A DNA stretch of 64,000 nucleotides from Prevotella falsenii DSM 22864 = JCM 15124 (GCF_000613945.1 NZ_BAJY01000005.1:45641-109640); one strand, 5' to 3'. Positions 26,657 through 36,884 are shown, counted from the stretch's first letter. Numbers and translations: made by a program. Notes: generated by a model not told the origin, from the sequence alone.

Positions 26657-29284
26657 ATGAAAAGATACGTCCTTTTACTCTTTGTTATGCTAAGTGCCCT
26701 GAGCATTTATGCACAATCGGGTATGACCGATACACAGGTTATGGAGTTTATTGTAAAAGAGCATAACAAGGGAACATCGCAAACACAGATTGTTACCAAA
26801 CTGATGCAAAACGGTGTAGACATTTCTCAAATCAGAAGAGTCAGAGACACATACGAGAAGATGAAGAAAGGAAATTCTTCATTGGGTGCTGCATCAAGCA
26901 ACGATAACAATACCGAGCGGAGTAGGAAAAACAATGGGCAGCAACGTCCGGGAATGAGCAAAAAGAAGATTGCAGAAAAAACAATGCAAGACTATGAAGA
27001 CTCGGAAAATGAAGCCAACAAATATTCAAATAAGCGATTGGATTCCGAATCCGATTATCAAAACACATACAATGAAGAAGACGAAGATTTCCTTTTGATA
27101 CAAGAGGAAATGAATGATTGGTTGCCACAAGACACTGCCACAATGTATAAAAACCTTGTGAAGCAGATGAAGAAAAAGAAAAAGCAAGTTTGGGGACGCA
27201 ATATTTTCAACAATAAAAACTTGTCGTTCGAGCCTAATATGAATATGGCACTCCCTGCAAACTATCGTTTGGGGCCGGGCGATGCTGTATTTATCGATAT
27301 TTACGGTGCATCGCAAAAGTCGTATGAAACGACTGTCGCACCCGATGGAATTGTTACATTAGACGTTTTTGGTCCTATCCAAGTGAGTGGGCTCACCGTA
27401 AAGCAAGCCAATGAAAGAATCAGGGCAAAATTAGGCAAACGTTATACCAATTCCAAGATTAGACTTTCAGTGGGACAAACCCACACCATAATGGTGAACG
27501 TGGTAGGCGAAGTAAAAGCACCGGGAACTTACACGTTATCAGCTTTTACAACTGTATTCAATGCGTTGTATATGGCAGGAGGCATCACCGACCTTGGCAC
27601 ACTTCGTAATATTAAGGTTTATAGACAAGGACGACTTATAAGCACAGTCGATGTTTACGATTTCTTGAAACGTGGAAAACTAACGGGCAATGTTCGATTG
27701 GCAGACAACGACGTTATTGCCGTTGATGCTTACGAGGTACTTGTAAATGTTAGTGGAAAGGTGAAACGTCCAATGTATTATGAAATGAAGCGCAACGAAA
27801 GTCTTGGCGCACTCATCAACTATGCAGGGGGCTTTGCCGGCGATGCCTATACGAAGTCTGTTCGTGTAAGAAGAAAAACGGGTCGCCAATACTCCATATA
27901 CAATGTAAACGAGTTCGATATGAACCGCTTTAAGCTCTCTGACGAAGACTCTATCAGCGTTGATTCCGTTATACCACGTTACGAAAATATGGTGGAAATA
28001 AAAGGAGCTGTATTCCGCCCCGGTATGTACGAAGTAGGCGGACAGATTAACAGTGTACGTGCATTGGTAGAAGCAGCAGAAGGTCTTACTGAAGTAGCCT
28101 TCGGACCACACGCAGTTATGCACCGTATGAAAGCAGACCGCACGTTGGAAGTAGTTTCGGTAGACGTAGAAGGTATCTTACTTGGGAAAGTTGCCGACAT
28201 ACCTTTACAGAATGAAGATGTACTGTTTGTGCCGACACGAACCGACGTACAAGAAGAGCAGACACTAACCATTTATGGAGAAGTACTATATCCCGGCAAA
28301 TATAAATATGCAGATAATGAAACACTTGAAGATTTCATTTTGCAGGCCGGTGGGTTAAAGCAAACAGCATCTACGGTAAGAGTTGATATTTCAAGAAGAA
28401 TTGTAAATCCACAGGCAACGGTATCCGACTCTATCATTGCTCAAAGTTTCACATTCAGTTTGAAAGACGGTTTTGTCATTGACGGACAACCGGGATTTAT
28501 TCTTGCACCTTTCGACCAAGTGTTTGTACGCAAAAGCCCCGGTACAACAAAACAACAGAATGTAAGCATTGAAGGGGAAGTGCTATTTGAAGGAAACTAC
28601 TCACTTACAGGACGCAATACTCGCTTAACAGACATATTCAAAGCTGCAGGTGGTGCAACGGATTTAGCTTACATACAAGGAGCAAGATTGGAACGCAAAC
28701 CCAACAAAATTGAGAAAATGCGTATGGAAGCTGTTTATAAGATGCAGATGGAACAGGAAAACAAGAGTTTCCTCGACCTTGCTGCAAAGAGTTCGAATGC
28801 AGCCGGTATTCTGCAGGCTTCACAGCAAACAAAAGATTCACTGCTGAAAAAGTTTGAAATTCCAGAGAGTTACCCTGTCGGAATTGAATTAGACAAAGCA
28901 TTGGCAGCACCGGGCAGCGATGCCGACCTTATTCTTCGAGAAGGCGACCGCATTATCATTCCACAATACAATGGTACTGTAAAAATCAATGGCGCAGTAA
29001 TGTATCCAAACACTGTAAGTTACCGTGAAGGTAAAAACGTTGCCTACTACATTGACCAAGCAGGTGGATTTTCTTCTGACGCAAAAAAAAGCCGCACCTA
29101 TATATTATATATGAACGGTACACTTGCAAAAGTTGGGCACAATGCGAAAGTCCGACCAGGTTGCGAAATAATTGTTCCAAGCAAATCGCGTGCTAAGATG
29201 AGTCTTGCCGAGCTTATGACCATCGGCTCAAGTACATCAAGTATGGCAGCCGTGCTGGCTACACTTGCCAACATCTTGAAATAG
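26657..29284 (+). CDS. Polysaccharide export protein with multiple SLBB domains (Wza-like)
   Basis: 875 residues. Signal peptide (YVLLLFVMLSALSIYAQ), then a low-complexity charged region (residues 60-170), a poly-export domain (about 200-280, from LGPGDAVFIDIYG to GQTHTIMVNVVGEVKAPGTY) and about six SLBB repeats. These recur as VNVSGKVKRPMYYEM, VEIKGAVFRPGMYEV, TIYGEVLYPGKYKY, VSIEGEVLFEGNYSL and VKINGAVMYPNTVSY. A C-terminal hydrophobic helix follows. It forms the periplasmic/outer-membrane channel for the exported polymer. Six bases follow the previous stop. Confidence 0.92.
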   Translation: MKRYVLLLFVMLSALSIYAQSGMTDTQVMEFIVKEHNKGTSQTQIVTKLMQNGVDISQIRRVRDTYEKMKKGNSSLGAASSNDNNTERSRKNNGQQRPGMSKKKIAEKTMQDYEDSENEANKYSNKRLDSESDYQNTYNEEDEDFLLIQEEMNDWLPQDTATMYKNLVKQMKKKKKQVWGRNIFNNKNLSFEPNMNMALPANYRLGPGDAVFIDIYGASQKSYETTVAPDGIVTLDVFGPIQVSGLTVKQANERIRAKLGKRYTNSKIRLSVGQTHTIMVNVVGEVKAPGTYTLSAFTTVFNALYMAGGITDLGTLRNIKVYRQGRLISTVDVYDFLKRGKLTGNVRLADNDVIAVDAYEVLVNVSGKVKRPMYYEMKRNESLGALINYAGGFAGDAYTKSVRVRRKTGRQYSIYNVNEFDMNRFKLSDEDSISVDSVIPRYENMVEIKGAVFRPGMYEVGGQINSVRALVEAAEGLTEVAFGPHAVMHRMKADRTLEVVSVDVEGILLGKVADIPLQNEDVLFVPTRTDVQEEQTLTIYGEVLYPGKYKYADNETLEDFILQAGGLKQTASTVRVDISRRIVNPQATVSDSIIAQSFTFSLKDGFVIDGQPGFILAPFDQVFVRKSPGTTKQQNVSIEGEVLFEGNYSLTGRNTRLTDIFKAAGGATDLAYIQGARLERKPNKIEKMRMEAVYKMQMEQENKSFLDLAAKSSNAAGILQASQQTKDSLLKKFEIPESYPVGIELDKALAAPGSDADLILREGDRIIIPQYNGTVKINGAVMYPNTVSYREGKNVAYYIDQAGGFSSDAKKSRTYILYMNGTLAKVGHNAKVRPGCEIIVPSKSRAKMSLAELMTIGSSTSSMAAVLATLANILK

Positions 29285-29304
29285 AAAGTAAATGTATAAT
29301 GAAG

Positions 29305-29380
29305 AGGGAAAACGAAATTAATAAATCGTATCTATATACAAGTATGTCCTTTAAAGATATGCTTGTATGTGGTTTCCCAT
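29305..29380 (+). promoter_or_regulatory. Nested inverted repeats between the Wza-like and Wzz genes
   Basis: GGGAAAAC (from 29306) pairs imperfectly with GTGGTTTCCC (29370-29379), enclosing ATACAAGTAT...ATATGCTTGTAT. The 172-base gap between the export and chain-length genes holds nothing else recognisable. It could tune the ratio of the two products. Confidence 0.4.
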
Positions 29381-29456
29381 TCAATAGAGCACGTAATAAA
29401 ACAGATAGATTAGTTTTAAAGGCTAACAATACTACCATATTAAAAGCATCAAATTA

Positions 29457-30500
29457 ATGGAAAACGAAGAAAATGTAAAACAAATAGATTTACGGTTGGT
29501 GTTTAAAAGAATTAGAGAACATAAGAAGCTATTCTTCATAACACTCCCAATCGTTATTGCATTATCATCTTATATCATTCTTTGTGTACCAAGAACATAC
29601 ACAAGCGAGACCGCTATGGCACCAGAAGCGAGTCCATCAATGGATGTTGGTGCTTTGGGAGATATAGCCTCTTCGTTTGGTCTCGATTTGCCAACAGGAA
29701 AAAGTGCAGATGCCATTTCTCCTTTGATTTATCCTGACCTGATGAAAGATAATGGCTTTGCAACAGCATTATTCAAGGTAAATGTGCAAACCATTGATAA
29801 AAAAATCAACACAGACTATTATGATTATCTAAAACACCATACAAAAACAACATGGTGGGAGAAAGCTTATATATGGGCGTTACAAAAGCTATCGCCTAAA
29901 AATACAGCAAACTTTGCTCCGGAGAAATTCAACCCTTACCAGTTATCAAAGATTGATAATGACCTTGTAAAAGGAATGAGAGATAATATAAAAATAAGTA
30001 CTGATAAAAAAACCGGCATTATAAGCATTGCTACAGTAGCGCAAGACCCTATGGTAGCTAAAATGCTTGCAGATGCTACAAGAACACAACTACAGAAATA
30101 TATTATTGAATATAGAACGAAGAAGTTAAGAAACGATGTTGATCATTATCAGAGCCTTGTAAACCAAGCTAAGAAAGAATACGAAAAGGTGCGTAAGGAA
30201 TATGGGAAAATAAGTGATGCCGATATAGACGTGGTGCTGGAAAGTATAAAACTAAAGCAAAACGATTTGGAAAATGATATGCAGCTGAAATACAACACTT
30301 ACACTACTCTTACTGCACAACTTAAAGCTGCTGATGCAAAGCTGCAAGAGCACACTCCTGTTTTTACAACTATCCAAGGCGCAGAAGTTCCTGTAAAACC
30401 TTCAGGACCTAAGAGAATGTTATTCGTAATTGGGGTCGTCTTCATTACATGTATTATTATTACAATATATTCAATACGTGATATAATACTTGCGGAATGA
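29457..30500 (+). CDS. Chain-length determinant protein (Wzz/PCP type)
   Basis: 347 residues. Cytoplasmic N-terminus, membrane segment 1 (LFFITLPIVIALSSYIILCV), a periplasmic coiled-coil body (YQSLVNQAKKEYEKVRKEY), and membrane segment 2 (MLFVIGVVFITCIIITIYS) preceded by the Pro-rich PVKPSGPKRM. This is the polysaccharide co-polymerase layout; it sets polymer chain length together with the Wzy-type polymerase. It has no C-terminal tyrosine kinase. Its stop codon overlaps the flippase start (ATGA). Confidence 0.88.
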   Translation: MENEENVKQIDLRLVFKRIREHKKLFFITLPIVIALSSYIILCVPRTYTSETAMAPEASPSMDVGALGDIASSFGLDLPTGKSADAISPLIYPDLMKDNGFATALFKVNVQTIDKKINTDYYDYLKHHTKTTWWEKAYIWALQKLSPKNTANFAPEKFNPYQLSKIDNDLVKGMRDNIKISTDKKTGIISIATVAQDPMVAKMLADATRTQLQKYIIEYRTKKLRNDVDHYQSLVNQAKKEYEKVRKEYGKISDADIDVVLESIKLKQNDLENDMQLKYNTYTTLTAQLKAADAKLQEHTPVFTTIQGAEVPVKPSGPKRMLFVIGVVFITCIIITIYSIRDIILAE

Positions 30501-32041
30501 TGTTTTCCTTTCTAAATGATAAAAAAATAGAAGGAGGAGCAAAGACTATTGCCTCGAACACACTCGTACTTTTTGTACGAATGTTGTTAATGACATTGGT
30601 AAGTCTCTATACCGTTCGTTGCGTACTGAATGGATTAGGGATCTCTGATTATGGTGTTTTTAATGCTGTTGCAGGCATTGTAACTGCAAGCACATGTCTG
30701 AGCAGCGTCTTGGGGCTTTCTACACAACGCTTTTATTCATTCGCTATAGGCAAAGGGCAGACTAAACGCCTAAGAGAAATATTTTCAGCAAGTCTCAACT
30801 TGGTAATTATCTTATCGGCTCTGCTTCTCATCGTACTCAGTACAATTGGACTATGGTTTGTCAATACACAACTGAATATTCCTATTACCAGACTACCTGC
30901 AGCACAATGGCTATTTATACTATCGCTTATTGCATTTATTTTCAGCATCCTACAGATCCCATATATGGGAGCTGTATTTGCACATGAGGATATGGGAATC
31001 TATGCCTTGATTTCAATATTAGATTGCTTGTTAAAATTGATTGTTGCTATTAATATTGAGAAGGCACCGTTCGATCATCTTATATTTTATGGTGTCGGGT
31101 TATCCATTATAGCACTGCTCAACCTATTGGCATATATCTTCATAGCTAAGCATAAATATAAAGAATGTAAATACCAAAAAGTTAAATCGAAAGAAACACT
31201 GAAAGAGTTAATAACTTTCTCAGGGTGGACCTTTTATGGAGCATTAGCAGGTGTAGGCATGACACAAGGTAGTACAATACTACTTAATATTTTCTTTGGA
31301 CCAATTATCAATGCAGCTTTTAATATTGGAAATCAGGTATACAATGCTTTAAATACACTTAGCAACAGTATTGTACTTGCTTTCCGACCTGCTATGATTA
31401 AGGCTTACTCAGGAGAAAAAAACGATTATCTTGCTCGACTTTTTTCTATCAGCAATAGGGTTTTGCTCCATTTACTTATTTGCATTGCAATACCACTATT
31501 AGTGGAAACAAGATCTTTCCTTACTTTATGGTTAGGTAATATAACAGACACAATGGTTACTTTCACGCAATTGTATGTCATTTATGAAATTATATTAACG
31601 CTACATAACCCCATTACCATCATTGTTCAAGCAACAGGAAAGGTAAAACACTACTCTATCATTGTTGAATCTATGATTATTTTATGCCTTCCCATATCAT
31701 GGATTTTATTTAAAATGGGGTTTTCACAACAATATTTGTTTTATATAATGATAGGAATATGCTCAATGGCGCATATAGCTCGCTTATTACTTCTTAAGAG
31801 AATTTATCCAAACTTCAAATTATCAAACTATATTTGGAAGATTATCCTACCAGCCATGGCTACATTCTGCATCACCTATGGTGGTATTATATATATTCAT
31901 TCGCAAGTACAGAGTACCATACTTCGGCTTCTTGCAGTCTGCAGTTTTTCACCTGTACTCGCTACGTGTGCGGCATACTTCGTTGGAATATCTCTCGAAG
32001 AACGAAAATTTATTCATCACTATATCAGTAAAAAAAGATAA
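30497..32041 (+). CDS. Lipid-linked oligosaccharide flippase (Wzx-like, MOP superfamily)
   Basis: 514 residues, 12-14 membrane segments. The start (SNTLVLFVRMLLMTLVSLYT) and segments such as FSGWTFYGALAGVGMTQGST are typical of polysaccharide biosynthesis flippases, which move undecaprenyl-linked repeats across the inner membrane. Overlaps the genes on both sides by 1-4 bases, as in a tightly coupled operon. Confidence 0.9.
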   Translation: MMFSFLNDKKIEGGAKTIASNTLVLFVRMLLMTLVSLYTVRCVLNGLGISDYGVFNAVAGIVTASTCLSSVLGLSTQRFYSFAIGKGQTKRLREIFSASLNLVIILSALLLIVLSTIGLWFVNTQLNIPITRLPAAQWLFILSLIAFIFSILQIPYMGAVFAHEDMGIYALISILDCLLKLIVAINIEKAPFDHLIFYGVGLSIIALLNLLAYIFIAKHKYKECKYQKVKSKETLKELITFSGWTFYGALAGVGMTQGSTILLNIFFGPIINAAFNIGNQVYNALNTLSNSIVLAFRPAMIKAYSGEKNDYLARLFSISNRVLLHLLICIAIPLLVETRSFLTLWLGNITDTMVTFTQLYVIYEIILTLHNPITIIVQATGKVKHYSIIVESMIILCLPISWILFKMGFSQQYLFYIMIGICSMAHIARLLLLKRIYPNFKLSNYIWKIILPAMATFCITYGGIIYIHSQVQSTILRLLAVCSFSPVLATCAAYFVGISLEERKFIHHYISKKR

Positions 32042-33097
32042 TGGGATATATTCTTGCCATCGTTTTCATATCTACACTACTGGCATGTTTCATTGAGAAA
32101 TATATGAAACGAGCACAGTTTCCAATTTTCATACTATTAGGCATAGTTTTGATTATTGTTGCTGGCTTCCGCGAAATAGGAATAGATCCAGATTCTCTCA
32201 ATTACGCAACATTATATCTGCATCCATATAATTCATCTGTAACAGAACATGTTGAGTACTCTTTTATTTTAATAGCCACACTATTAAACAATATATCTGA
32301 TTCTCCTCATGCTATTCTGCTCGTCTATGCTATTATGGGCGTATCATTGAAAATGATAGCTTTCAAAAAATATTCAGAGCATTATATTCTGATGCTTGCA
32401 ATCTATCTCTGCTATTTCTACGAACTCCACGAGCTAACACAAATCAGAGCTGGAGTTCTTTCTGGTTGCTTTCTAATTGCTGTTCTCTACATTGCAGAGC
32501 GGAAAAGACAAAAAGCTGCGCTACTTCTCTTTATCGGTGGACTATTCCACATATCTGCAATTTCTCTATTTCCAACACTTTTTTTTAGGAAATAAACCAT
32601 TAAACAAAAAAACGCGCCTCGTATTATATTTATCAGTTCCTATAGGTTATATCCTCTATTTCATGGGAACATCCATATTATTCAATGCCGACCTCCCTAT
32701 TATTGGCGACAAGCTAGTATTATATCAAGAAGCTATGGAAAAAGGAGATAGTATCGTAAAATTAGATTTATTCAATCCTGTGTATCTATTGAATATTTTC
32801 ATATTCTACTTCCTTCTCATATTCCATGAAACCATTACGAAAAATATTAAGTATGCACCTCTCCTACTGAAAGTATATGCTATAGGATTAGTTCTTTATA
32901 CATCATTAGGATTTCTCCCCGTACTCTCATTGCGCCTTAGCGAACTTTACTACATTGTGAATATTTATATGATAGGTTCACTCTATTACACTATAAAACC
33001 ACGATGGGCAGGGCTGCTAATAATATCAATGATTTGCATTATACTGTATGCATTCGGTCTGCCCCATATGGGCTTAATAAATATAGTAAAACTATAA
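32041..33097 (+). pseudogene. EpsG/Wzy-like polysaccharide polymerase, frameshifted at a T8 tract
   Basis: The first frame (32041-32595) opens with MGYILAIVFISTLLACFIEK and holds an EpsG-type core (GFREIGIDPDSLNYATLY, RAGVLSGCFLIAVLYIAERK). It ends four codons after a run of eight T (32579-32586). The second frame continues with LGNKPLNKKTRLVLYLSVP and further membrane segments to 33097. With seven T the two join as PTLFLGNKP, giving a 351-residue protein of about ten membrane segments. In sugar-repeat pathways this is the polymerase that links units on the periplasmic side. A slipped-strand switch (phase variation) and a sequencing error both explain it. Confidence 0.8.
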
Positions 33098-33105
33098 ATA
33101 CAATA

Positions 33106-34251
33106 ATGAAAGCAAGAGTTATAGCATATTATTTACCACAGTTTCACCCTATTCCTGAAAACGATGAGGCATGGGGTAAAGGTTTTACTGAATGGACAAA
33201 TGTTGCACAAGCAAAACCACAATTCAGAGGACATTATCAACCACATATACCGGCAGACCTTGGTTTCTACGACTTGCGTTTGCCTGAAATCAGGGAACAG
33301 CAAGCTGCATTCGCAAGAGAATATGGCATTGAAGGTTTTTGCTATTATCATTATTGGATGGGAAATGGCAAACTACTGCTTCAACGTCCTTTCCAAGAAG
33401 TTCTAAAATCGGGTAAGCCCGACTTCCCTTTCTGCCTTTGCTGGGCAAACCACGAATGGACAACAAAAACTTGGCAGAAAGATGGAAAGAACAAAGTTAT
33501 AGCTCCAATGGAATATGGCGGAGAGAAAGATTATATAGAACATTTTAATTATGTACTTCCGGCTTTTAAAGACAAGAGATATATTACGATTGACGGAAAG
33601 CCTGTTTTTGTAATATATGACCCCTATCACTTTAAAGATGTAAGCATCTTTATGGAGATATGGAGAAAGTTGGCAGAAGAAACCGGATTACCCGGAGTCT
33701 ATTTTATTGCACAAATAGCTAACACATCAACTATCAAACGCAATGCCGATGGAAGTTTAACTCGTGTCATACCAAATTTAGAGAATAGCAAAGAAGTATA
33801 TAACAATATTCTTGCTTTAGGGTTTGATGGTATCAATTCTTATGGAAAATCGCGGGGAGAAATGTGCTATCAAGGCAAAACCATGCGTATAGTTAAACAA
33901 ATCTTACATAAGAAGCTGCCATTCTTACCTTCACTCAAATTAGAATATTCAAAGGTTGTAAGTAACTTCTTTGCCCCTGAAGATAAATGGGATAATGTAT
34001 ATCCTATGATTATACCGGGCTGGGACAGAACACCACGTGCAGGAAACAGTGAAGGAATTTATATAAATTCGACACCGGAGAATTTCAAAAAACATATCGA
34101 ACAAGCATTGAATATAATTGAATCCAAACCAAAAGAACATAAAATCCTGTTCTTGAAATCATGGAACGAATGGGGCGAAGGCAATTATGTTGAGCCTGAT
34201 TTGAAATACGGACATGCTTACTTAGATGCAATAAAGGAGAATATATTATGA
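33106..34251 (+). CDS. Glycoside hydrolase family 99-like protein (WbsX)
   Basis: 381 residues from the ATG at 33106. The family signature near the start (IAYYLPQFHPIPENDEAWG, then GFTEWTNVAQAKPQFRGH) and the later NHEWTTKTWQ and LFLKSWNEWGEGNYVEPD are typical of WbsX proteins of O-antigen and capsule loci. They are related to endo-alpha-mannosidases; most have no assigned enzymatic role, and some are fused to glycosyltransferases. Overlaps wecB by 4 bases. Confidence 0.9.
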   Translation: MKARVIAYYLPQFHPIPENDEAWGKGFTEWTNVAQAKPQFRGHYQPHIPADLGFYDLRLPEIREQQAAFAREYGIEGFCYYHYWMGNGKLLLQRPFQEVLKSGKPDFPFCLCWANHEWTTKTWQKDGKNKVIAPMEYGGEKDYIEHFNYVLPAFKDKRYITIDGKPVFVIYDPYHFKDVSIFMEIWRKLAEETGLPGVYFIAQIANTSTIKRNADGSLTRVIPNLENSKEVYNNILALGFDGINSYGKSRGEMCYQGKTMRIVKQILHKKLPFLPSLKLEYSKVVSNFFAPEDKWDNVYPMIIPGWDRTPRAGNSEGIYINSTPENFKKHIEQALNIIESKPKEHKILFLKSWNEWGEGNYVEPDLKYGHAYLDAIKENIL

Positions 34252-35405
34252 AAAAAATACTTTTGACATTCGGAACACGTCCGGAAGCCATAAAGATGGC
34301 ACCGCTTATCTTGGAATTAAACAAACACCGTGATAAAGTAGAAACAATAGTATGTGTAACCGGTCAGCACCGCGAAATGCTTGACCAAGTTTTATCTATA
34401 TTTAAAATAAAACCCGACTATGACTTGAATATCATGAAGAAAGGACAGGATTTGTATGATATTACAAGCAAGGTGTTATTAGGATTACGAGACATTTTCA
34501 AGCAAACCCAACCCGATTTAGTATTGGTTCACGGCGACACCACTACCTCTATGGCTGCCGCTTTGGCTGCATACTACCAGCAAATACCGGTTGGACACGT
34601 CGAAGCAGGATTGCGCACTTATAACATATATAGCCCATGGCCCGAAGAAATAAACCGCCAGCTGATAGGAAGAATTTCGAATTATAACTTCGCGCCTACT
34701 TCTACAAGTTCTGAAAACTTGCTCAACGAAGGCGTAAGTCAAGCTTCAATCCACATCACAGGCAACACCGTCATCGATAGTTTATATTGGGTCGTCAATA
34801 AAATAAAGACTGATGAACAGCTGGATATTAAGCTAAAAGAAGAAATAAAGACTTTTGGTTACGACATCGACAGACTGCAAAGCAACAGACGTATGGTATT
34901 AATAACCGGGCATCGGCGCGAAAATCTTGGCGATGGCTTTATACATATCGCACAAGCCATTCAGGAACTTTCAACTCAATTCCCTGATGTAGACTTTGTA
35001 TATCCTATGCACCTTAACCCCAATGTGCGCAAATCTATACATGAAGTCTTGGGCAACGACTTGTCGCACTTCTCCAATATGTTCTTCATCGAGCCTTTGG
35101 AATACCTGAGCTTCATCTACATGATGGAGAAAGCAGATGTTGTTCTGACAGACAGTGGAGGAATACAAGAAGAAGCACCCAGCCTTAAAAAGCCTGTTTT
35201 GGTAATGCGAGATACCACCGAACGCCCCGAAGCTGTTGAGGCAGGAACTGTTATTCTTGTCGGAACCGACAAGGATAAAATTGTCAGCAACGTTAGCAAA
35301 CTATTGACAGACCACACCCGGTATCAGAAAATGGCAAAGGCTATTAATCCTTATGGAGATGGAAAAGCCTGCGAAAGAATTGTGAATATCTTGTTAAGTC
35401 TATAA
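34248..35405 (+). CDS. wecB: UDP-N-acetylglucosamine 2-epimerase (non-hydrolysing)
   Basis: 385 residues with the family motifs FGTRPEAIKMAPLI, VHGDTTTSMAAAL, GHVEAGLRT, TGHRRENLGDG and LTDSGGIQEEAPSL. It interconverts UDP-GlcNAc and UDP-ManNAc, supplying a ManNAc-type sugar for the polymer; no ManNAc dehydrogenase was seen in the window, so ManNAc itself may be used. Confidence 0.95.
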   Translation: MKKILLTFGTRPEAIKMAPLILELNKHRDKVETIVCVTGQHREMLDQVLSIFKIKPDYDLNIMKKGQDLYDITSKVLLGLRDIFKQTQPDLVLVHGDTTTSMAAALAAYYQQIPVGHVEAGLRTYNIYSPWPEEINRQLIGRISNYNFAPTSTSSENLLNEGVSQASIHITGNTVIDSLYWVVNKIKTDEQLDIKLKEEIKTFGYDIDRLQSNRRMVLITGHRRENLGDGFIHIAQAIQELSTQFPDVDFVYPMHLNPNVRKSIHEVLGNDLSHFSNMFFIEPLEYLSFIYMMEKADVVLTDSGGIQEEAPSLKKPVLVMRDTTERPEAVEAGTVILVGTDKDKIVSNVSKLLTDHTRYQKMAKAINPYGDGKACERIVNILLSL

Positions 35406-35415
35406 ATAATTCATT

Positions 35416-36477
35416 ATGAAACTCGGACTGCTGCTACCAACCAACATTTATTTTTGTCCTTACGTCAAGATTTATACCGACATATTAGACAAAAACAACA
35501 TTCAATACGACATCGTATATGCCGACAAGAGGGGACTGAAAGAAGAAGCTGCATACAGATATACCCGCAAAATAGATGATAAGGCAAACAAAATTGCCAA
35601 GTTATTATACTATTGGGGTTATTCAAGATTTTTACGTAAGACCATTAAAAGAGAGCAATACGACAAGCTCATCGTCTTTGGTCCTCAGGTGGCTATTTTC
35701 CTGAAATCATTCTTAAAGAAACATTACAAGAAGAAGTTCATACTGGATTATCGCGATTTATCCATCGAGCAAAACTTCAAAGGCATATACGGAGAACTTA
35801 TGGAACTGTCGTCGCTGCATGTCGTTTCCTCTCCGGGCTTCATAAAATGCCTGCCCGATGTATGTAAATCCGTATTAAGCCACAACTTCGATATAAACAT
35901 ATTGAAGCAGGCTATCAACGATAACGATTTGTCATACACCATCAACAAGAAGGAAATCAACGTTTTAACGATAGGCGGTATCAGAGATTACGAGCAGAAC
36001 GCTGCCATTATCGAGGCATTGGGCAACCGGGAAAACTTCTTGGTTTCGTTCGTCGGCAGAGGTATAGACGCTCCTCGTTTAGAGGAATTTGCAAAGAAAG
36101 GAAACTATAAAAATGTGGTATTCTCCGGCTATTACGACAAGAAAGACGAAACTTCAATCATCGGTAAAAGCACGATGATGAACATTTTCTATCCACGCAG
36201 GCTCTCGCACGATACAGCCTTGTCGAACCGTTTCTACAACTCCATATTCTTCCGAAAGCCTATGATAACAACCGCCGATACCATACAAGGAGAATATACA
36301 AAGAACTATAAATTGGGCTTGGCGATTACAAATACATCTAACCTTGCGGAAGAAATAACAACCTACTTAAACACTTTCGATAAAGAGGAGTACGAAGAAA
36401 ATAGAAAGAAACTTCTTAAAGACTTCTATTCCGACTACGAGTTGTTCGAGGAGCAGGTTTTAGCTTTCTGCAGATAA
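35416..36477 (+). CDS. Glycosyltransferase (GT-B, GT4-like)
   Basis: 353 residues. The N-terminal half (KLGLLLPTNIYFCPYVKIYT) and C-terminal half (EINVLTIGGIRDYEQNAAII, FLVSFVGRGIDAPRLEEF, RLSHDTALSNRFYNSIFFRK) form a two-domain GT-B layout similar to family 4, but with a less typical E-x7-E region. Donor and acceptor are unknown. It is the last gene of the polysaccharide operon; a 22-bp tandem array follows. Confidence 0.8.
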   Translation: MKLGLLLPTNIYFCPYVKIYTDILDKNNIQYDIVYADKRGLKEEAAYRYTRKIDDKANKIAKLLYYWGYSRFLRKTIKREQYDKLIVFGPQVAIFLKSFLKKHYKKKFILDYRDLSIEQNFKGIYGELMELSSLHVVSSPGFIKCLPDVCKSVLSHNFDINILKQAINDNDLSYTINKKEINVLTIGGIRDYEQNAAIIEALGNRENFLVSFVGRGIDAPRLEEFAKKGNYKNVVFSGYYDKKDETSIIGKSTMMNIFYPRRLSHDTALSNRFYNSIFFRKPMITTADTIQGEYTKNYKLGLAITNTSNLAEEITTYLNTFDKEEYEENRKKLLKDFYSDYELFEEQVLAFCR

Positions 36478-36512
36478 GAACGTTTCGATACGTGCAGACA
36501 GCTACACAAAGG

Positions 36513-36741
36513 AAATTATACAGGCTTCTGCCTGAAAAAGGCATATACACTTTCGCTGAAAGTATGTATCTTTTCAACAAAAAGGTACATACTTTTTTCA
36601 TTGAGAACATTATCGTTTTTGCGAAAAAGCACCTACGTTTTTGGCAGAAAGTATGGACGTTTTTCGGAATAGTACCTACGTTTCTGCAAAAAAGTACCTA
36701 CGTTTTGGGCAAAAAGTACGTACTTTTTCTGCTAAAAATCT
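36513..36741 (+). repeat. 22-bp degenerate tandem repeat array, about 10 units
   Basis: Units in exact or near 22-base phase, for example AAAAAGCACCTACGTTTTTG(gc), AATAGTACCTACGTTTCTGC(a), AAAAAGTACCTACGTTTTGG(gc) and AAAAAGTACGTACTTTTTCT(gc). The unit resembles the 22-bp AAAACCTACGGTTTTGC unit of the dispersed repeats A-E. Contiguous units without spacers exclude CRISPR. Placed just after the polysaccharide operon. Confidence 0.75.
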
Positions 36742-36841
36742 ATCATTTAGGTCTAAGTAATTGGCTATGAACAGCCTTATGAGTTATGAAATGCAGTAGG
36801 TAATGATTTGGCGACCTATCTTCTGCAATGACACACAACGC

Positions 36842-36884
36842 TTTGCATAACTCGAATAACCTGTTGCAAAGGTAACATTATCTA
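36842..36884. other. Possible left-boundary region of the conjugative element
   Basis: GCAAAGGTAA at 36866-36875 reads TTACCTTTGC on the other strand, one base from the GTANNTTTGC core of CTnDOT-family attachment sites. The DNA changes from chromosomal to ICE-type genes between here and 37.3 kb. The real boundary cannot be proved without the other end of the element. Confidence 0.25.

Noticed and set aside
36513..36741. CRISPR array
   Set aside because: Units are contiguous, 22 bases long and degenerate, with no unique spacers and no cas genes nearby.
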